DNA of 64,000 nucleotides from an uncultured Paraglaciecola sp. (GCF_937123705.1 NZ_CAKZKO010000139.1:186001-250000); one strand, 5' to 3'; positions 9,924-19,797 are shown, counted from the first letter of the stretch. The notes: generated by a model not told the origin, from the sequence alone. Made by a program: numbers and translations.

Positions 9924-12245
9924 TTGACTAGTTCTCCTCTAAATCAAAGTATCTTTAGGCTAGTTGTTGGCCTTGTTTTGTTAACTGCAGTAACCATTTT
10001 TATCAATGTGTGGATGGCAAATGACGAGCAAACGCGAGATAAGTTTGCTCGAGATTTATCCATCGCTGAGAGCGTACTGCAACGTGTTTTAAAGAGCAGA
10101 GAAGATTTACTTTACAATTCAGCTGCTGTGCTTACCGATGATTGGGGGTTTAAAGAAGCGGTAGCGTCTGGGGACAAAGGTACCATCGACAGTGTTTTGC
10201 ATAATCATGGTCAAAGAATTGAAGCAGATTTAATGGCACTCATTTCTTTACAGGGAGATTCTATTACAAGTGTGCCCTCAACCTTAGCCGAAGGTCAGGC
10301 ATTTCCATATCTTGACGTTATAGAAACAGTTGTTGAACAAGGCGGCTACTCTTCATTGATGATGATCGATAATCAGCTATACCAAGTTATTTTATTGACT
10401 GTAGACGCACCTACACCTATAGCAATTACGCTTGTTGGATTTAAATTAGGTGATGCCATTCTCAATCAATTAAAAGACATCACCCAACTTGAAACAACAT
10501 TACAAGTTTATATTCAACAAAACGAAATATTCAAAATAAGTACCTTAGATGCGCCACTTGCGGAACAGGCGATCTCTCAAGTCAACTTACAACCTTCATG
10601 GTTATCCTTAACTATTACTAACGAAGTTCCTTTTGTTTCGCAACAATTTACTCTAGACGAAAGCTCAAACCATAGCGCTATTATTACTTTATCTGAAGAT
10701 GCTCAAAGGCTATTTGCCGATTTTAAATCGCTACAAATAAATATTTCGGTATTAGGTATTCTGGTTATTATACTGGCTTCGTTATTAGCCGCGTTATTCT
10801 CACAAAAAATTTCTAAACCCTTGGTTGTTTTGGCAGACATAGCTAAACGAATTAGTATTGGTGACTATAGTAAAAATCCTACTGTGCGTACCAAAACGAC
10901 TGAAGTTAGTTTGTTATCTGAAGCCTTTAGTACTATGCAAAAAAATGTACAGACCCGTGAAGAAGAAATAAATTACCGCTCCACTCACGATGCATTAACG
11001 TCATTATTCAATAGGCAACATATTAAAGCTGAAATTGAAAAAAGGTTCTCTGGCAATACTCCTTTTTTGGCCATTGGGATAAATATATTTGGGTTTCGCG
11101 GCATCAACGATATTTTTGGTTATCATAATGGTGATCTTTGTTTAACTGAGTTAGCTAATCGTTTATCACATTTCAAAGGAGTAGCAGCAAGGTTAACTGG
11201 GGGGGAATTACTATGGTTACCCCATGAGGATCCCTCGCAACAAGAAATAGAAAGGTTAAAGTCAGCTCTTGAAGAGCCATTTGACACAGGTAATGTAACT
11301 ATAAATATTAAAGTTGCTATGGGCATAATAGCTTGCCCTAAAGATGCAAATAACGCTGAACAAGTATTTAAAAGGCTAAATATTGTACTTGATGAAGCAC
11401 AAATCACTCGAAATTTTATATTGCCTTATTGCAGCAAATTAGAAGCGCGCTACTCAAGACGTTTAGAAATTATTACTGAGCTAAGAAATACCTTAGAACA
11501 TAAAATTGGAGAGTTGAGCCTCAATTATCAACCAAAACTTGATTTAAAAACAAACAAAGTTACTCACGTTGAAGCCTTAATAAGATGGACAAACGCTCGT
11601 TTAGGGTTTGTTTCTCCTGAGGATTTTATTGCCATAGCTGAACAAGCTGGTTTTATCGACAAAATCACCCATTGGGTTATTGGGACAGCCATTAGCGATG
11701 CAGTAAAATTCCGAGAAGCTAAGGTAGATGTGTCGATCGCCATAAACCTTTCAACAAAAGACATTATGGATCCCGCTTTACTTCCAAATGTAATGGCATT
11801 GCTCAACCAACAAAATTTGCAAGCAGGGAGCTTGTCTTTTGAAATCACCGAAGGTGATCTGGTTAAAGATCACGAAAAGGCAATTTTGCACCTTCAAGGA
11901 TTCAGAGATAAAGGCTTCGAAATCGCGATTGACGATTTTGGCACTGGATACTCTTCTATGGCTTATTTGCAAAACTTACCGGTGGATACACTTAAGGTAG
12001 ATAAAAGTTTTGTACTCAATCTAAATGAACAAGAAGGCGATCAAAAAATAGTTAAAACCGTTATTAGTTTGGCTCATAGTTTTAACATGAATGTAGTTGC
12101 CGAAGGAATTGAAAACGTTGAAGCACTGGCACTATTAGCTGAATGGGGCTGCGAATTGGCACAAGGTTATCACATTTGCAAACCGACTCCGGCTGATAAT
12201 CTTATCGCTTGGTATAACGATAATCTAGAAACAAAATGGTTATAA
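9924..12245 (+). CDS. Membrane sensor with degenerate GGDEF and intact EAL domain
   Basis: 773 aa. Helix 1 at residues 10-29, a periplasmic sensor region to about 270, helix 2 at about 272-292, a HAMP segment (KISKPLVVLADIAKRISIGDY), then GGDEF and EAL domains. The GGDEF signature reads T-G-G-E-L, so cyclase activity is doubtful. The EAL domain keeps EALIRW, the metal-binding DDFGTGYSS and the VAEGIEN glutamate, so it should hydrolyse cyclic di-GMP. The start is TTG (9924), 4 bases after the cupredoxin stop; the next Met would lose the first membrane helix. Confidence 0.85.
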   Translation: MTSSPLNQSIFRLVVGLVLLTAVTIFINVWMANDEQTRDKFARDLSIAESVLQRVLKSREDLLYNSAAVLTDDWGFKEAVASGDKGTIDSVLHNHGQRIEADLMALISLQGDSITSVPSTLAEGQAFPYLDVIETVVEQGGYSSLMMIDNQLYQVILLTVDAPTPIAITLVGFKLGDAILNQLKDITQLETTLQVYIQQNEIFKISTLDAPLAEQAISQVNLQPSWLSLTITNEVPFVSQQFTLDESSNHSAIITLSEDAQRLFADFKSLQINISVLGILVIILASLLAALFSQKISKPLVVLADIAKRISIGDYSKNPTVRTKTTEVSLLSEAFSTMQKNVQTREEEINYRSTHDALTSLFNRQHIKAEIEKRFSGNTPFLAIGINIFGFRGINDIFGYHNGDLCLTELANRLSHFKGVAARLTGGELLWLPHEDPSQQEIERLKSALEEPFDTGNVTINIKVAMGIIACPKDANNAEQVFKRLNIVLDEAQITRNFILPYCSKLEARYSRRLEIITELRNTLEHKIGELSLNYQPKLDLKTNKVTHVEALIRWTNARLGFVSPEDFIAIAEQAGFIDKITHWVIGTAISDAVKFREAKVDVSIAINLSTKDIMDPALLPNVMALLNQQNLQAGSLSFEITEGDLVKDHEKAILHLQGFRDKGFEIAIDDFGTGYSSMAYLQNLPVDTLKVDKSFVLNLNEQEGDQKIVKTVISLAHSFNMNVVAEGIENVEALALLAEWGCELAQGYHICKPTPADNLIAWYNDNLETKWL

Positions 12246-12259
12246 AAAAGGAAAACAAT

Positions 12260-13105
12260 ATGGGTATTTCTTGGTCTAGAGCCATCGGATTATTTCTTTG
12301 CCTTTTTATCATTACGGCACAGGCCAGTGATGGGAAATTAATTGGCACTGCAGGGTTAAATCAAATTGAGGGCAGTGGTGGTGGTGGTATCGTGCCTTGG
12401 GCAACTTTAGCTGGTTACGATAGCCGAGATGAAATTTCGGTTAATGCTTTTACTACCCAAGTAGATATTGACGATTTTCGCCTCAACGTCTTAGGTGTTA
12501 GTGCATCATTTTACGATCGCGTTGAATTAAGTGTCGCCCAACATAGATTTGATTTAAAAACACTTGGCGGCGACATAAAGCAAAATGTTTATGGGTTTAA
12601 ATACCGTATATCCGGAGATGTGGTTTATTCAAAATGGCCACAGCTAAGCGTAGGAATTCAGCATAAAAAATTGGATGACGGCAGTATTGCAGCTGCAGTT
12701 GGGGCTGTTGATAACAGCAGTGGCACCGATATTTATTTAGCCGCAACCAAAGTTCACTTAGGCGCCATTGCTGGTTTTAACGCGGTGTGGAACGTGACAG
12801 CCAGAGCCACAAAAGCCAACCAACTTGGGCTTTTAGGATATGGAGGAGTTAGCAACGATAGCTATGAAATAATGGCCGAAGCTTCTGCAGGTGTTCTGTT
12901 CAATCGTCACTTTGCTATTGGGGTTGAGTATCGACAAAAACCCGATAATTTAGGTCTTGGTGAAGAAGACTGGTTCGACATTTTTGCTACCTATATCCCC
13001 TCCAAGAATTTAAGCTTTACTCTGGCCTGGGCTGAACTTGGCAGCATCGCAGGTGCAAAAGATCAAAAAGGCTTATATCTTTCACTTAACGGACAACTTT
13101 GGTAA
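12260..13105 (+). CDS. DUF3034 family, probable outer-membrane beta-barrel
   Basis: 281 aa. Signal peptide ends at AQA-SD. The mature protein starts KLIGTAGLNQIEGSGGGG and is made of amphipathic strands, typical of DUF3034. ATG 12260 is chosen because AAGGAAAAC precedes it; an upstream ATG at 12236 overlaps the EAL gene and lacks a site. Role unknown; it repeatedly appears with cupredoxin and globin genes in this group of bacteria (from memory of such clusters). Confidence 0.75.
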   Translation: MGISWSRAIGLFLCLFIITAQASDGKLIGTAGLNQIEGSGGGGIVPWATLAGYDSRDEISVNAFTTQVDIDDFRLNVLGVSASFYDRVELSVAQHRFDLKTLGGDIKQNVYGFKYRISGDVVYSKWPQLSVGIQHKKLDDGSIAAAVGAVDNSSGTDIYLAATKVHLGAIAGFNAVWNVTARATKANQLGLLGYGGVSNDSYEIMAEASAGVLFNRHFAIGVEYRQKPDNLGLGEEDWFDIFATYIPSKNLSFTLAWAELGSIAGAKDQKGLYLSLNGQLW

Positions 13106-13109
13106 CCAT

Positions 13110-13526
13110 ATGAAAAATTTAATTTTAGTATTATTAACCAGCCTGATGTTAAGTGCATGTGCCAGTAACAATTCGAGTATTTATCAGCAACTAGGTGGCC
13201 AACCAAAAGTTGAAGAAATAGTCGATAATTTTATCACTGAAATTGAATATGACGCTGTCATGTTTGAATTCTTTAAAGACTCAGATATTGACCGATTTAG
13301 AGAAAAGCTTATCGAACATCTGTGCTTACTCACCAATGGTCCGTGTAAGTACACAGGTGATACCATGGAACAGGTGCATGCAGGAATGAACATCACTGAA
13401 GCCGACTTTAACCATGGCGTCGACTTATTTATCAATGCCATGACAAAAGCAGATGTGCCGCACCCAATACAAAATAAAGTATTAGCCGAGATGATCCATA
13501 CCCGAGACCAAATGATTTACCGCTGA
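13110..13526 (+). CDS. Lipoprotein truncated haemoglobin (group I)
   Basis: 138 aa. Lipoprotein signal with lipobox LSAC (C17), then a group I truncated-globin domain: IYQQLGGQPKVEEIVDNF at the start, F-helix region with proximal histidine near VHAGMNITEADFN, and the closing RDQMIYR. Binding O2 or NO at the membrane is inferred from the family. ATG is 4 bases after the DUF3034 stop. Last gene of the cupredoxin operon. Confidence 0.85.
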   Translation: MKNLILVLLTSLMLSACASNNSSIYQQLGGQPKVEEIVDNFITEIEYDAVMFEFFKDSDIDRFREKLIEHLCLLTNGPCKYTGDTMEQVHAGMNITEADFNHGVDLFINAMTKADVPHPIQNKVLAEMIHTRDQMIYR

Positions 13527-13543
13527 ATCTCTTGGTCTAATTT

Positions 13544-14536
13544 CTATAACCAATTAGTTAATTTAAAACCAATGCCTAACCTTTGAGAATGATGGTTGTA
13601 GTAAATCAGACTTTCACCATAGCCATTAAAGTACTCGACATACCCCTGAATTCGGCCATTTATGGGGAATGACCATCCTAGTTGAATTGAGCCTCTGTTA
13701 TCTTCTGTACGTAGGTTATTGCGAAACATAAATTCTAAAGAGTGCTTGTCGGCAATACTCCATAACCCGCCTAATTCACCATAACCTAGATATTTTTCAA
13801 TATCGGGATTATCGTCTCCAGCTGGATCAAGAGGGTCAACTTTTTCGTCTTCAGGTATGCGGTACCAAGTTCTTAACCCCCAAACCACATTTTCGGTTGG
13901 CGCAAAGGCAAAGCCTAAAATAATTCTGTTCCAGCTACGGGATAGTTGCCCAGTTTGTCCATTGGATTGATGATTAAAAGATAAGGACGTTTGTTCAATG
14001 GGCAAACCTAATAATGTCCAAGAATGGTGATAATTAAAAATGACTTCAGGCTCGTAATTGGTCTCTCGAAAAGGGGCAGAAATACCGCTGTTGTAAGCTT
14101 GCCACCAGCTTGTTGTGGTAAAGCCAATTTCTAAATCGAGATCATCGAATAATAAATCTTCTACAGCCAAATACTTTAAAGACACTTGAAATTTTATCTC
14201 CAAATCATCAAGTTCAGAATCAATTGCCAAGCCAGCATAGGGGACTTCATCAATGTTAGTGACACTTAGAGGTAGCACAAAATTCGGCTTATGGGGCACG
14301 ATGGCAAAAGGGTTCTTCGATGCTTGTTTTTCTAACCCAATTCGATGTTTGATTAAAGTAGGTTTTTCATGTCTACAGCTTGCGCGTAATTCGGCCACAG
14401 TCTGTTCAGGTGTTGCTTGTTTAAGCGCAATTAGTAAACACTCATCTACGGCATTATGTACAACTGACTCGGTCGCAATGGCAAAATTTACATTGCTGGC
14501 CCAAACCCCTAATAATAACAAAACGGCACCTTTCAT
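13544..14536 (-). CDS. pldA: Outer-membrane phospholipase A1
   Basis: 330 aa from ATG 14536, giving a clean signal peptide (KGAVLLLLGVWASNVNFAIA). A TTG six codons earlier is an alternative. The OMPLA active site is visible: NHQSNGQ with H189 and S191, and SRSWNRI with N203. The rest is a beta-barrel ending in a hydrophobic strand (GIGFKLTNWL). OMPLA is dormant until the outer membrane is perturbed and dimerises with calcium. It converges with the globin gene, 17 bases between stops. Confidence 0.92.
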   Translation of the reverse strand: MKGAVLLLLGVWASNVNFAIATESVVHNAVDECLLIALKQATPEQTVAELRASCRHEKPTLIKHRIGLEKQASKNPFAIVPHKPNFVLPLSVTNIDEVPYAGLAIDSELDDLEIKFQVSLKYLAVEDLLFDDLDLEIGFTTTSWWQAYNSGISAPFRETNYEPEVIFNYHHSWTLLGLPIEQTSLSFNHQSNGQTGQLSRSWNRIILGFAFAPTENVVWGLRTWYRIPEDEKVDPLDPAGDDNPDIEKYLGYGELGGLWSIADKHSLEFMFRNNLRTEDNRGSIQLGWSFPINGRIQGYVEYFNGYGESLIYYNHHSQRLGIGFKLTNWL

Positions 14537-14661
14537 ACGCCAGTACTTCTCCAACTACAACAAGATCCTAAAAGGCGGCTATTTTGACAGCCAAATTGGT
14601 GAATGCAAATACTCAAAAAAAATTTTTACTTAAATGTAATGATTTATCCGCAGTTGGAGCC

Positions 14662-15588
14662 TCAGGGCTCAATATTGTTAGTGTGTTTTGAGCTCGCTAC
14701 GACAAAGTGTTCGAGTTTAAAAATGTGTTCCTCAGGCAAGGCTCTCCCTACTGGGGCAAAGTACACAGAGTTAAGATCAGCCAGCGTTTTATTTTCTATT
14801 AACGAAAATCCATTTTGAGCAAGTAGTGCCTTCATCTCTTCGGCCGAATAAAACGATATCCAAGGCTCCCCCACTTTAGCTGACACGATTTTAATAGTTT
14901 CTGCTCGCTGGACCGCTTTTGGGTAGCCTTTACCAAAGCAAGTGACAGGATCTTCATCTAGCAACTCGTCAACGTAAGATATAAAAAAGGTGGCGGGGGT
15001 TTGCTTAGTCAGCTTGGCAATCTCTTTAATAGTGGCAGTAACGGCCTCTTTTGAGATGTACTGGGAAACGCCTTCAAGGGTAAAAACGCTAGACTTTGTG
15101 CGATCGAATCCCGCAGCCAGAAGCTGTTCTGTTAAAGACTGCTGATTAAAGTCAACAGTTACGTAAGTCACATTTTCTGAATTAGCTATACCTTTTGGGA
15201 GTTTAGCGCGTTTTCTTGCCTGAACTTCAGCCTGATCCACTTCAAAAATTTTTAGTGAGGATGGCAAGGCCAGACGATGAGCCCGTAGGTCATACCCCGC
15301 TCCCAGAATAACGTATTGCTCTGTACCACTTTTGCCACATTGCTTAATCAGATCATCAATAAAACGGGTTCGCGCAATTAAATGTTGGTGAAAACCAGGG
15401 ACAAACTTTTGCGTTAACCACACACTAAATTTGTGGCCCATTAGCTTGATAACACTCGCGCCTAGTACAAAGCGATCGGCGTAGAGATCATCAATGATGC
15501 GTTTGTCAGGTTTCGCCAAGGACTCAATTAAACGTTGTTTGGCCACCCCTTGAGCTGTGCCATCTTTTCTAAAAATTGAATGACTCAT
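14662..15588 (-). CDS. SAM-dependent methyltransferase, leucine carboxyl methyltransferase type
   Basis: 308 aa, close to the PF04072/TIGR00027 group. SAM motif I reads YVILGAGYDLRAHRL, followed by the acidic end of strand 2 (KIFEVDQAEVQARKRAKL) and FTLEGVSQYIS. Natural substrate of these bacterial proteins is unknown. It lies 44 bases behind the ACR3 gene with its own AAAGGAAG site, so it may be read through from the arsenic operon. It is not an ArsM arsenite methyltransferase: it lacks the conserved cysteine set. Confidence 0.75.
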   Translation of the reverse strand: MSHSIFRKDGTAQGVAKQRLIESLAKPDKRIIDDLYADRFVLGASVIKLMGHKFSVWLTQKFVPGFHQHLIARTRFIDDLIKQCGKSGTEQYVILGAGYDLRAHRLALPSSLKIFEVDQAEVQARKRAKLPKGIANSENVTYVTVDFNQQSLTEQLLAAGFDRTKSSVFTLEGVSQYISKEAVTATIKEIAKLTKQTPATFFISYVDELLDEDPVTCFGKGYPKAVQRAETIKIVSAKVGEPWISFYSAEEMKALLAQNGFSLIENKTLADLNSVYFAPVGRALPEEHIFKLEHFVVASSKHTNNIEP

Positions 15589-15632
15589 ATGCTTCCTTTT
15601 ATTGAACCCATGCCATTAACTCGGTTGTTGCT

Positions 15633-16658
15633 CTAAAACCAATGCCGTGTTTTATTCACAAAATACACCAAAGACAACATCACAGGCACTTCCACTAATA
15701 CCCCAACCACAGTCGCTAAAGCTGCGCCTGAATGTAGACCAAACAGTGAAATTGCCACCGCCACCGCCAGTTCAAAGAAATTAGAAGTACCAATCATACT
15801 GGCTGGTGCGGCGACATTGTGAGGCAGTTTTAGACGTTTTGCTAAGAAGTAGGCAATAGCAAAAATGCCATAGGTTTGAATGATTAAGGGGATGACAATC
15901 AACACTATAGTTTGCGGCTGGGCCAACACAGTTTGTGCTTGAAAACCAAATAACAGCACCACAGTGGCAAGCAAACCTATGATTGACCAAGGTTTAAGTT
16001 TGCCAACAAACTTGTCTACTTCGGGATGGCTATCTGCTCCATGGCTTTTTTTATCTAATAGAGAACGAGTTAATGCGCCAGCCACTAATGGCAACAACAC
16101 ATATAACAGCACTGAAATAAGCAAAGTATTCCAAGGCACTTCAATATCGCTCACACCAAGTAAAATGGCGGTTAAAGGAGCAAAGGCGAAGATCATTATT
16201 ATGTCGTTGATAGAGACTTGCACTAAAGTGTAATTAGCATCACCTTTGGTCATTTGACTCCATACAAACACCATAGCCGTACAAGGCGCTACGCCTAGCA
16301 ATATCATACCTGCTATGTATTCGTTAGCCGATTGCGGGTCGACCCAATCAGCAAAAAAACCTTTAAAAAACAACCAACCTAAGGCCGCCATAGTAAAAGG
16401 TTTAATCAACCAGTTGATGGCTAGGGTTAACACTAATCCTTTAGGTTTTTTGCCCACATCTTTAATAGATGAAAAATCGATTTGGATCATCATGGGGTAC
16501 ACCATCAACCAAATCAGTACGGCTACCACTATATTCACGTGGGCGTATTCTAAACTTGCCAAAAGCGCAAAAAAGTCTGGGACAACACTGCCCAAAGCCA
16601 CGCCTGCTAAAATACTTAGCCCTACCCAAACCGATAAATACCGCTCAAATAATCCCAT
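15633..16658 (-). CDS. acr3: ACR3 family arsenite efflux transporter
   Basis: 341 aa with about ten membrane helices. The conserved ACR3 segments are visible: [20 protein letters not shown] with the essential cysteine in GVAPCTAM, and later [23 protein letters not shown]. Exports arsenite (and possibly antimonite) using the membrane potential. AAGGAAAT lies before the ATG; 11 bases after the arsH stop. (The longest motifs are only partly quoted.). Confidence 0.93.
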   Translation of the reverse strand: MGLFERYLSVWVGLSILAGVALGSVVPDFFALLASLEYAHVNIVVAVLIWLMVYPMMIQIDFSSIKDVGKKPKGLVLTLAINWLIKPFTMAALGWLFFKGFFADWVDPQSANEYIAGMILLGVAPCTAMVFVWSQMTKGDANYTLVQVSINDIIMIFAFAPLTAILLGVSDIEVPWNTLLISVLLYVLLPLVAGALTRSLLDKKSHGADSHPEVDKFVGKLKPWSIIGLLATVVLLFGFQAQTVLAQPQTIVLIVIPLIIQTYGIFAIAYFLAKRLKLPHNVAAPASMIGTSNFFELAVAVAISLFGLHSGAALATVVGVLVEVPVMLSLVYFVNKTRHWF

Positions 16659-16669
16659 GATATTTCCTT

Positions 16670-17389
16670 TTAAATTGACCGCTGATTAACACGTTGGCTA
16701 ACTTGTTCTGCTGTTTCGACTCGCTCTGAATAACGGTCAACCAAATACTCGCTGTTGTCACGGGTTAGCAGCGTAAATTTCATCAGTTCTTCCAACACAT
16801 CTACAATTCGGTTGTAATAAGATGAGGGTTTCATACGATTGTTATCATCAAACTCCATAAAGGCTTTTGCTACCGAAGACTGGTTAGGAATAGTTAACAT
16901 CCGCATCCAGCGCCCTAAAATACGCATTTGATTCACGGCGTTAAATGATTGAGAGCCGCCCGATACTTGCATTACGGCTAGGGTTTTGCCTTGAGTAGGT
17001 CGCACGCCGCCTAAACTAAGTGGCACCCAATCAATTTGGCTTTTTAAGATGCCGGTCATTGATCCATGACGTTCGGGCGAGCACCATACTTGCCCTTCAG
17101 ACCACATCATTAGTTCACGCAACTCCACTACTTTTGCGTGGGTAGCATCGTCACTATCGGGCAAAGGTAATCCAGTTGGGTCAAAAATACGGGTTTCTGC
17201 GCCCATTGCTTGTAACAAACGAGCGGATTCTTCGACTACCAAGCGACTGAATGATCGCTCACGCAACGAACCGTATAACAATAATATTTTAGGCTTGTGC
17301 GCGGCATGTTGGGTAGAAAAATTTTCGATACTAGGCACTTGAAATTGATCAAGGTCAAGGTTTGGCATTGGATTTTTAATTTGAGTCAT
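16670..17389 (-). CDS. arsH: ArsH, NADPH-dependent FMN oxidoreductase
   Basis: 239 aa flavodoxin-fold protein. FMN-phosphate loop [13 protein letters not shown] near residue 36 and the ArsH signature [19 protein letters not shown]. Family members oxidise trivalent organoarsenicals to less toxic pentavalent forms, or act as azoreductases/quinone reductases. The ATG overlaps the arsC stop (TAATG). Confidence 0.93.
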   Translation of the reverse strand: MTQIKNPMPNLDLDQFQVPSIENFSTQHAAHKPKILLLYGSLRERSFSRLVVEESARLLQAMGAETRIFDPTGLPLPDSDDATHAKVVELRELMMWSEGQVWCSPERHGSMTGILKSQIDWVPLSLGGVRPTQGKTLAVMQVSGGSQSFNAVNQMRILGRWMRMLTIPNQSSVAKAFMEFDDNNRMKPSSYYNRIVDVLEELMKFTLLTRDNSEYLVDRYSERVETAEQVSQRVNQRSI

Positions 17390-17859
17390 TATTCGGCTCC
17401 TAATCTTGCCAAAGCAGCTTTAAATGCACCTTGGTCGTTTATATCTACATGTAAACTTACTAATTGTTGAACTCGCTGTTTGATTTGCTCAATTGTGTTT
17501 TGAAACGCCTCTGCAATTTGTTGCTCACTGCCACGCAACTTTGATGGGTCGGCTAAGCCCCAGTGCACTTTTAAGCTGTTACCAAACCACAAAGGGCAAG
17601 ACTCACTAGCTGCTGAGTCACAAACCGTTACCACAACATCCGGCTTAAAGTCTTCAAATTCATCCCAAGATTGGCTCGATAAATCGTCTGTGGCAATGCC
17701 CGCTTCTTGTAGGTATTTGATTGATAAAGGGTGCACTTCGCCTACAGGTTGACTACCGGCACTTTTGGCGACTATTTTACCGTTAGCGTAGTGATTGGTA
17801 ATAGCCTCAGACAAAATACTGCGGCAACGGTTATGGGTACAAATATATAAAATTTTCAT
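17389..17859 (-). CDS. arsC: Arsenate reductase, LMW-phosphatase (thioredoxin) type
   Basis: 156 aa. Phosphate-binding loop C7-X5-R13 (CTHNRCR) at the N-terminus, the later pair C80 and C88 in [12 protein letters not shown]. This places it in the thioredoxin-coupled, S. aureus pI258-like family rather than the glutaredoxin type. It reduces arsenate to arsenite for export by ACR3. The C-terminus is about 20 residues longer than the shortest members. Confidence 0.92.
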   Translation of the reverse strand: MKILYICTHNRCRSILSEAITNHYANGKIVAKSAGSQPVGEVHPLSIKYLQEAGIATDDLSSQSWDEFEDFKPDVVVTVCDSAASESCPLWFGNSLKVHWGLADPSKLRGSEQQIAEAFQNTIEQIKQRVQQLVSLHVDINDQGAFKAALARLGAE

Positions 17860-17880
17860 TCACTGGTATTCCAATAAAAA

Positions 17881-18228
17881 CTAACAGCAATTAGCAGTTA
17901 GCGTGGCACTGTCTAGAGAGGTATTATCTAAATTAACTAAACATTCATTTAAGAAAGCTTGATTGGCTTTTGTGGTCAGGGTTAACACTTCTTGCGCCCA
18001 TTCTGGCAAGCTTTGGGCAATCTGATAAAACACCCATTTTCCCCTTCTGTTATCCGCCAAAATGCCACATTTACGCAGCTCCGCTAAATGCCGCGACACT
18101 TTGGGTTGGCTAAGTTGCAATGCGCTAATTAAATCACAGACACATAATTCACCTTTGAGGGTGATCAGCAATAAACACTTCAAACGGGTGTCTTCAGATA
18201 AACACTTATAAAAAGCTATGGGATTCAT
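17881..18228 (-). CDS. arsR: ArsR arsenite-responsive repressor
   Basis: 115 aa from ATG 18228 with GGAAG upstream; a TTG at 18243 is less likely. Winged-helix repressor with the classical metal site ELCVCDL (C29, C31) in the first helix and recognition helix SQPKVSRHLAELR. It also ends in a vicinal C-C pair. First gene of the operon, so it regulates itself and arsC-arsH-acr3. Confidence 0.93.
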   Translation of the reverse strand: MNPIAFYKCLSEDTRLKCLLLITLKGELCVCDLISALQLSQPKVSRHLAELRKCGILADNRRGKWVFYQIAQSLPEWAQEVLTLTTKANQAFLNECLVNLDNTSLDSATLTANCC

Positions 18229-18250
18229 GTGTATTACTTCCAACTCAAAA

Positions 18251-18284
18251 CATATGGAATATCATATATATGAATTTTCATATG
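18251..18284. promoter_or_regulatory. Probable ArsR operator, 34-bp symmetrical site
   Basis: Outer CATATG boxes at 18251-18256 and 18279-18284 surround a central palindrome CATATATATG (18263-18272), all equally spaced. The position, 23 bases upstream of the arsR ATG and covering the likely promoter, fits autorepression. Confidence 0.7.
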
Positions 18285-18652
18285 TCAATAAAAATGAGAA
18301 CCTATAGAGAAATTAACATGGCTTCTGGATAAAAGTGTTGTATGAATTAAATTTTTAGATACATTTCAAATGGTTATATGTGTTTTTTAATATATTTATT
18401 AAAATTACGTGTTCAATATTTCATCATAAATTTAATTTTGTTACTGTACGGCAATATTGGGTGGTCAAGACACGGAAGAATGGCTTTGATTAAACATGTC
18501 CTATGTTCGCTCAGTCACTCATGAGGTAGTTTGGGCGTTAATATCCTTCCTCGCACTTATAAACCGAATTATCTAAAATCCTCACGGCTACTCACAAAGA
18601 GATCATGCAGTAAAACTGCTAGAATAAGGTTCTCATTTTCAAGGTTAATTAC
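18285..18652. other. Intergenic region between ars operator and ygjP
   Basis: About 370 bases without a convincing gene. The left half is very AT-rich. A 24-codon frame from the ATG near 18498 is too short and has no ribosome site. The right end should contain the ygjP promoter. Confidence 0.5.
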
Positions 18653-19060
18653 ATGCCCCAAGATTTGTCCTACCTAGCTCATTATCCCGTTCATTTACAA
18701 AATGATATCCGTCAATTAATCGATAACAATAAACTCGGAGATTGGTTACGCGGGCGCTATCCAGATGTGCATAACGTAGCTAACGATAATGATCTACGTG
18801 ATTACACTATGACGTTAAAAAATCAATATTTGAAAAAAACAGCGCCGCTCAGCAAAGTGATATACGACAGCAAAATTCATATCGTCAATCACGCTTTGGG
18901 ATTGCATAGCTATGTGTCGAGGGTACAGGGCGGCAAATTAAAAAGTAAAAACGAGCTTAGAGTCAGTACCTTGTTTAAACATACGCCCGAGGCGTTTTTA
19001 AATATGATAGTAGTACACGAATTAGCCCACCTAAAAGAGAAACAACACAACTATTCCTAA
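18653..19060 (+). pseudogene. ygjP: ygjP 5' fragment (DUF45/M48-like), interrupted by island
   Basis: 135 codons matching the N-terminal four fifths of YgjP-like proteins (annotated as UTP pyrophosphatase in E. coli): SRVQGGKLKSKNELRVST, then the zinc motif VVHELAHLKEKQHN. Family members continue with KAFYQLC.HM.PDYHQLEFD, but here the frame changes to Y-S-stop straight after H-N. The missing continuation is found 28 kb away at 47,242. The zinc motif is present, but the C-terminal helices are lost, so the product is probably non-functional. Confidence 0.88.
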
Positions 19061-19063
19061 CAA
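19046..19063. repeat. Island left end: CACAA core plus terminal inverted repeat
   Basis: Junction between ygjP and the island. CACAA at 19046-19050 recurs at 47,242-47,246. Next to it is TATTCCTAACAA (19052-19063), which matches 10 of 12 bases of the reverse complement of the right-end element. Confidence 0.6.
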
Positions 19064-19118
19064 CCGATTATTGGTTAAATGTTGTCAACTTTTGTTTAGC
19101 GATAGTAGATCAACATCG

Positions 19119-19496
19119 TTAATTAAGTAGCTTGTCAAAAAAGTATAATTTCTTTGAATTTCGATTTAAGGTCCTATTACTATCAGAATGAATATTGGTA
19201 AAAATTGTAATTGTAAAAGAGACCTTGTCAGCCTCCACCCCTTTAATTAGTATTTTACTTAAAGTTTGTGGGTCGAAAGCTGAATAACCTATTCCAAGTG
19301 CATAAATAATGACATTATTCATTCCGAAAAACACAAAAATAACTAAGAGGTCAATTGCATATAATTTTGATGGGTAAGGAACAATTGCTTCTGTAGCATC
19401 CCGAACAGCTATCCATCCAATTATAATATTGGCAACCATCATAAAACTTCCAAGAGAGATAGAAAGAACAAACATTACCTCCTCTACCCCAACCAT
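19119..19496 (-). CDS. Hypothetical membrane protein, start uncertain
   Basis: 125 aa from the ATG at 19496, with hydrophobic segments at about residues 8-28 and 46-70. No family recognised. The reading frame is open upstream to 19610 and encodes another hydrophobic stretch (NAFWILLLLGQIGLLFAALI) but contains no ATG, GTG or TTG there, so either a rare start codon is used or the 5' end has decayed. The C-terminal tail is polar and basic. It is the first island gene next to the left junction. Confidence 0.4.
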   Translation of the reverse strand: MVGVEEVMFVLSISLGSFMMVANIIIGWIAVRDATEAIVPYPSKLYAIDLLVIFVFFGMNNVIIYALGIGYSAFDPQTLSKILIKGVEADKVSFTITIFTNIHSDSNRTLNRNSKKLYFFDKLLN

Positions 19497-19620
19497 TTCG
19501 GCTTTAATATCCTCACTTATAAATGAAAGTGGAATACCATAAATTAGTGCAGCAAATAAAAGTCCAATTTGTCCTAATAATAGTAATATCCAAAACGCAT
19601 TGATATAAAATCACTCTGGC

Positions 19621-19797
19621 TATTAATTATCCATTAATAGCTAAAAGTATACAGAATTTTTTAAATACTGAAGGTCTGACGTGGTGAATAGATACGACAT
19701 CGAGATCCTAAACATACAGTTCACTGCACGCGAGTCGCAGGTTCATCCTTTGAGGGGATTTGGAGTTCATAGCTAACAAAGTTAAGGCATTTACACT
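19621..19797. other. Short noncoding stretch
   Basis: AT-rich at its left end; nothing recognised. Separates the membrane protein from the ATPase gene. Confidence 0.4.

Noticed and set aside
9924..12245. Active diguanylate cyclase in the EAL protein
   Set aside because: The GGDEF motif has changed to T-G-G-E-L; only the EAL part keeps its active-site residues.
14662..15588. ArsM arsenite methyltransferase
   Set aside because: The sequence fits the leucine carboxyl methyltransferase group and lacks the ArsM cysteine pattern.
19046..19063. Integration at a tRNA gene
   Set aside because: No tRNA-like sequence at either junction; both sides are ygjP coding sequence.
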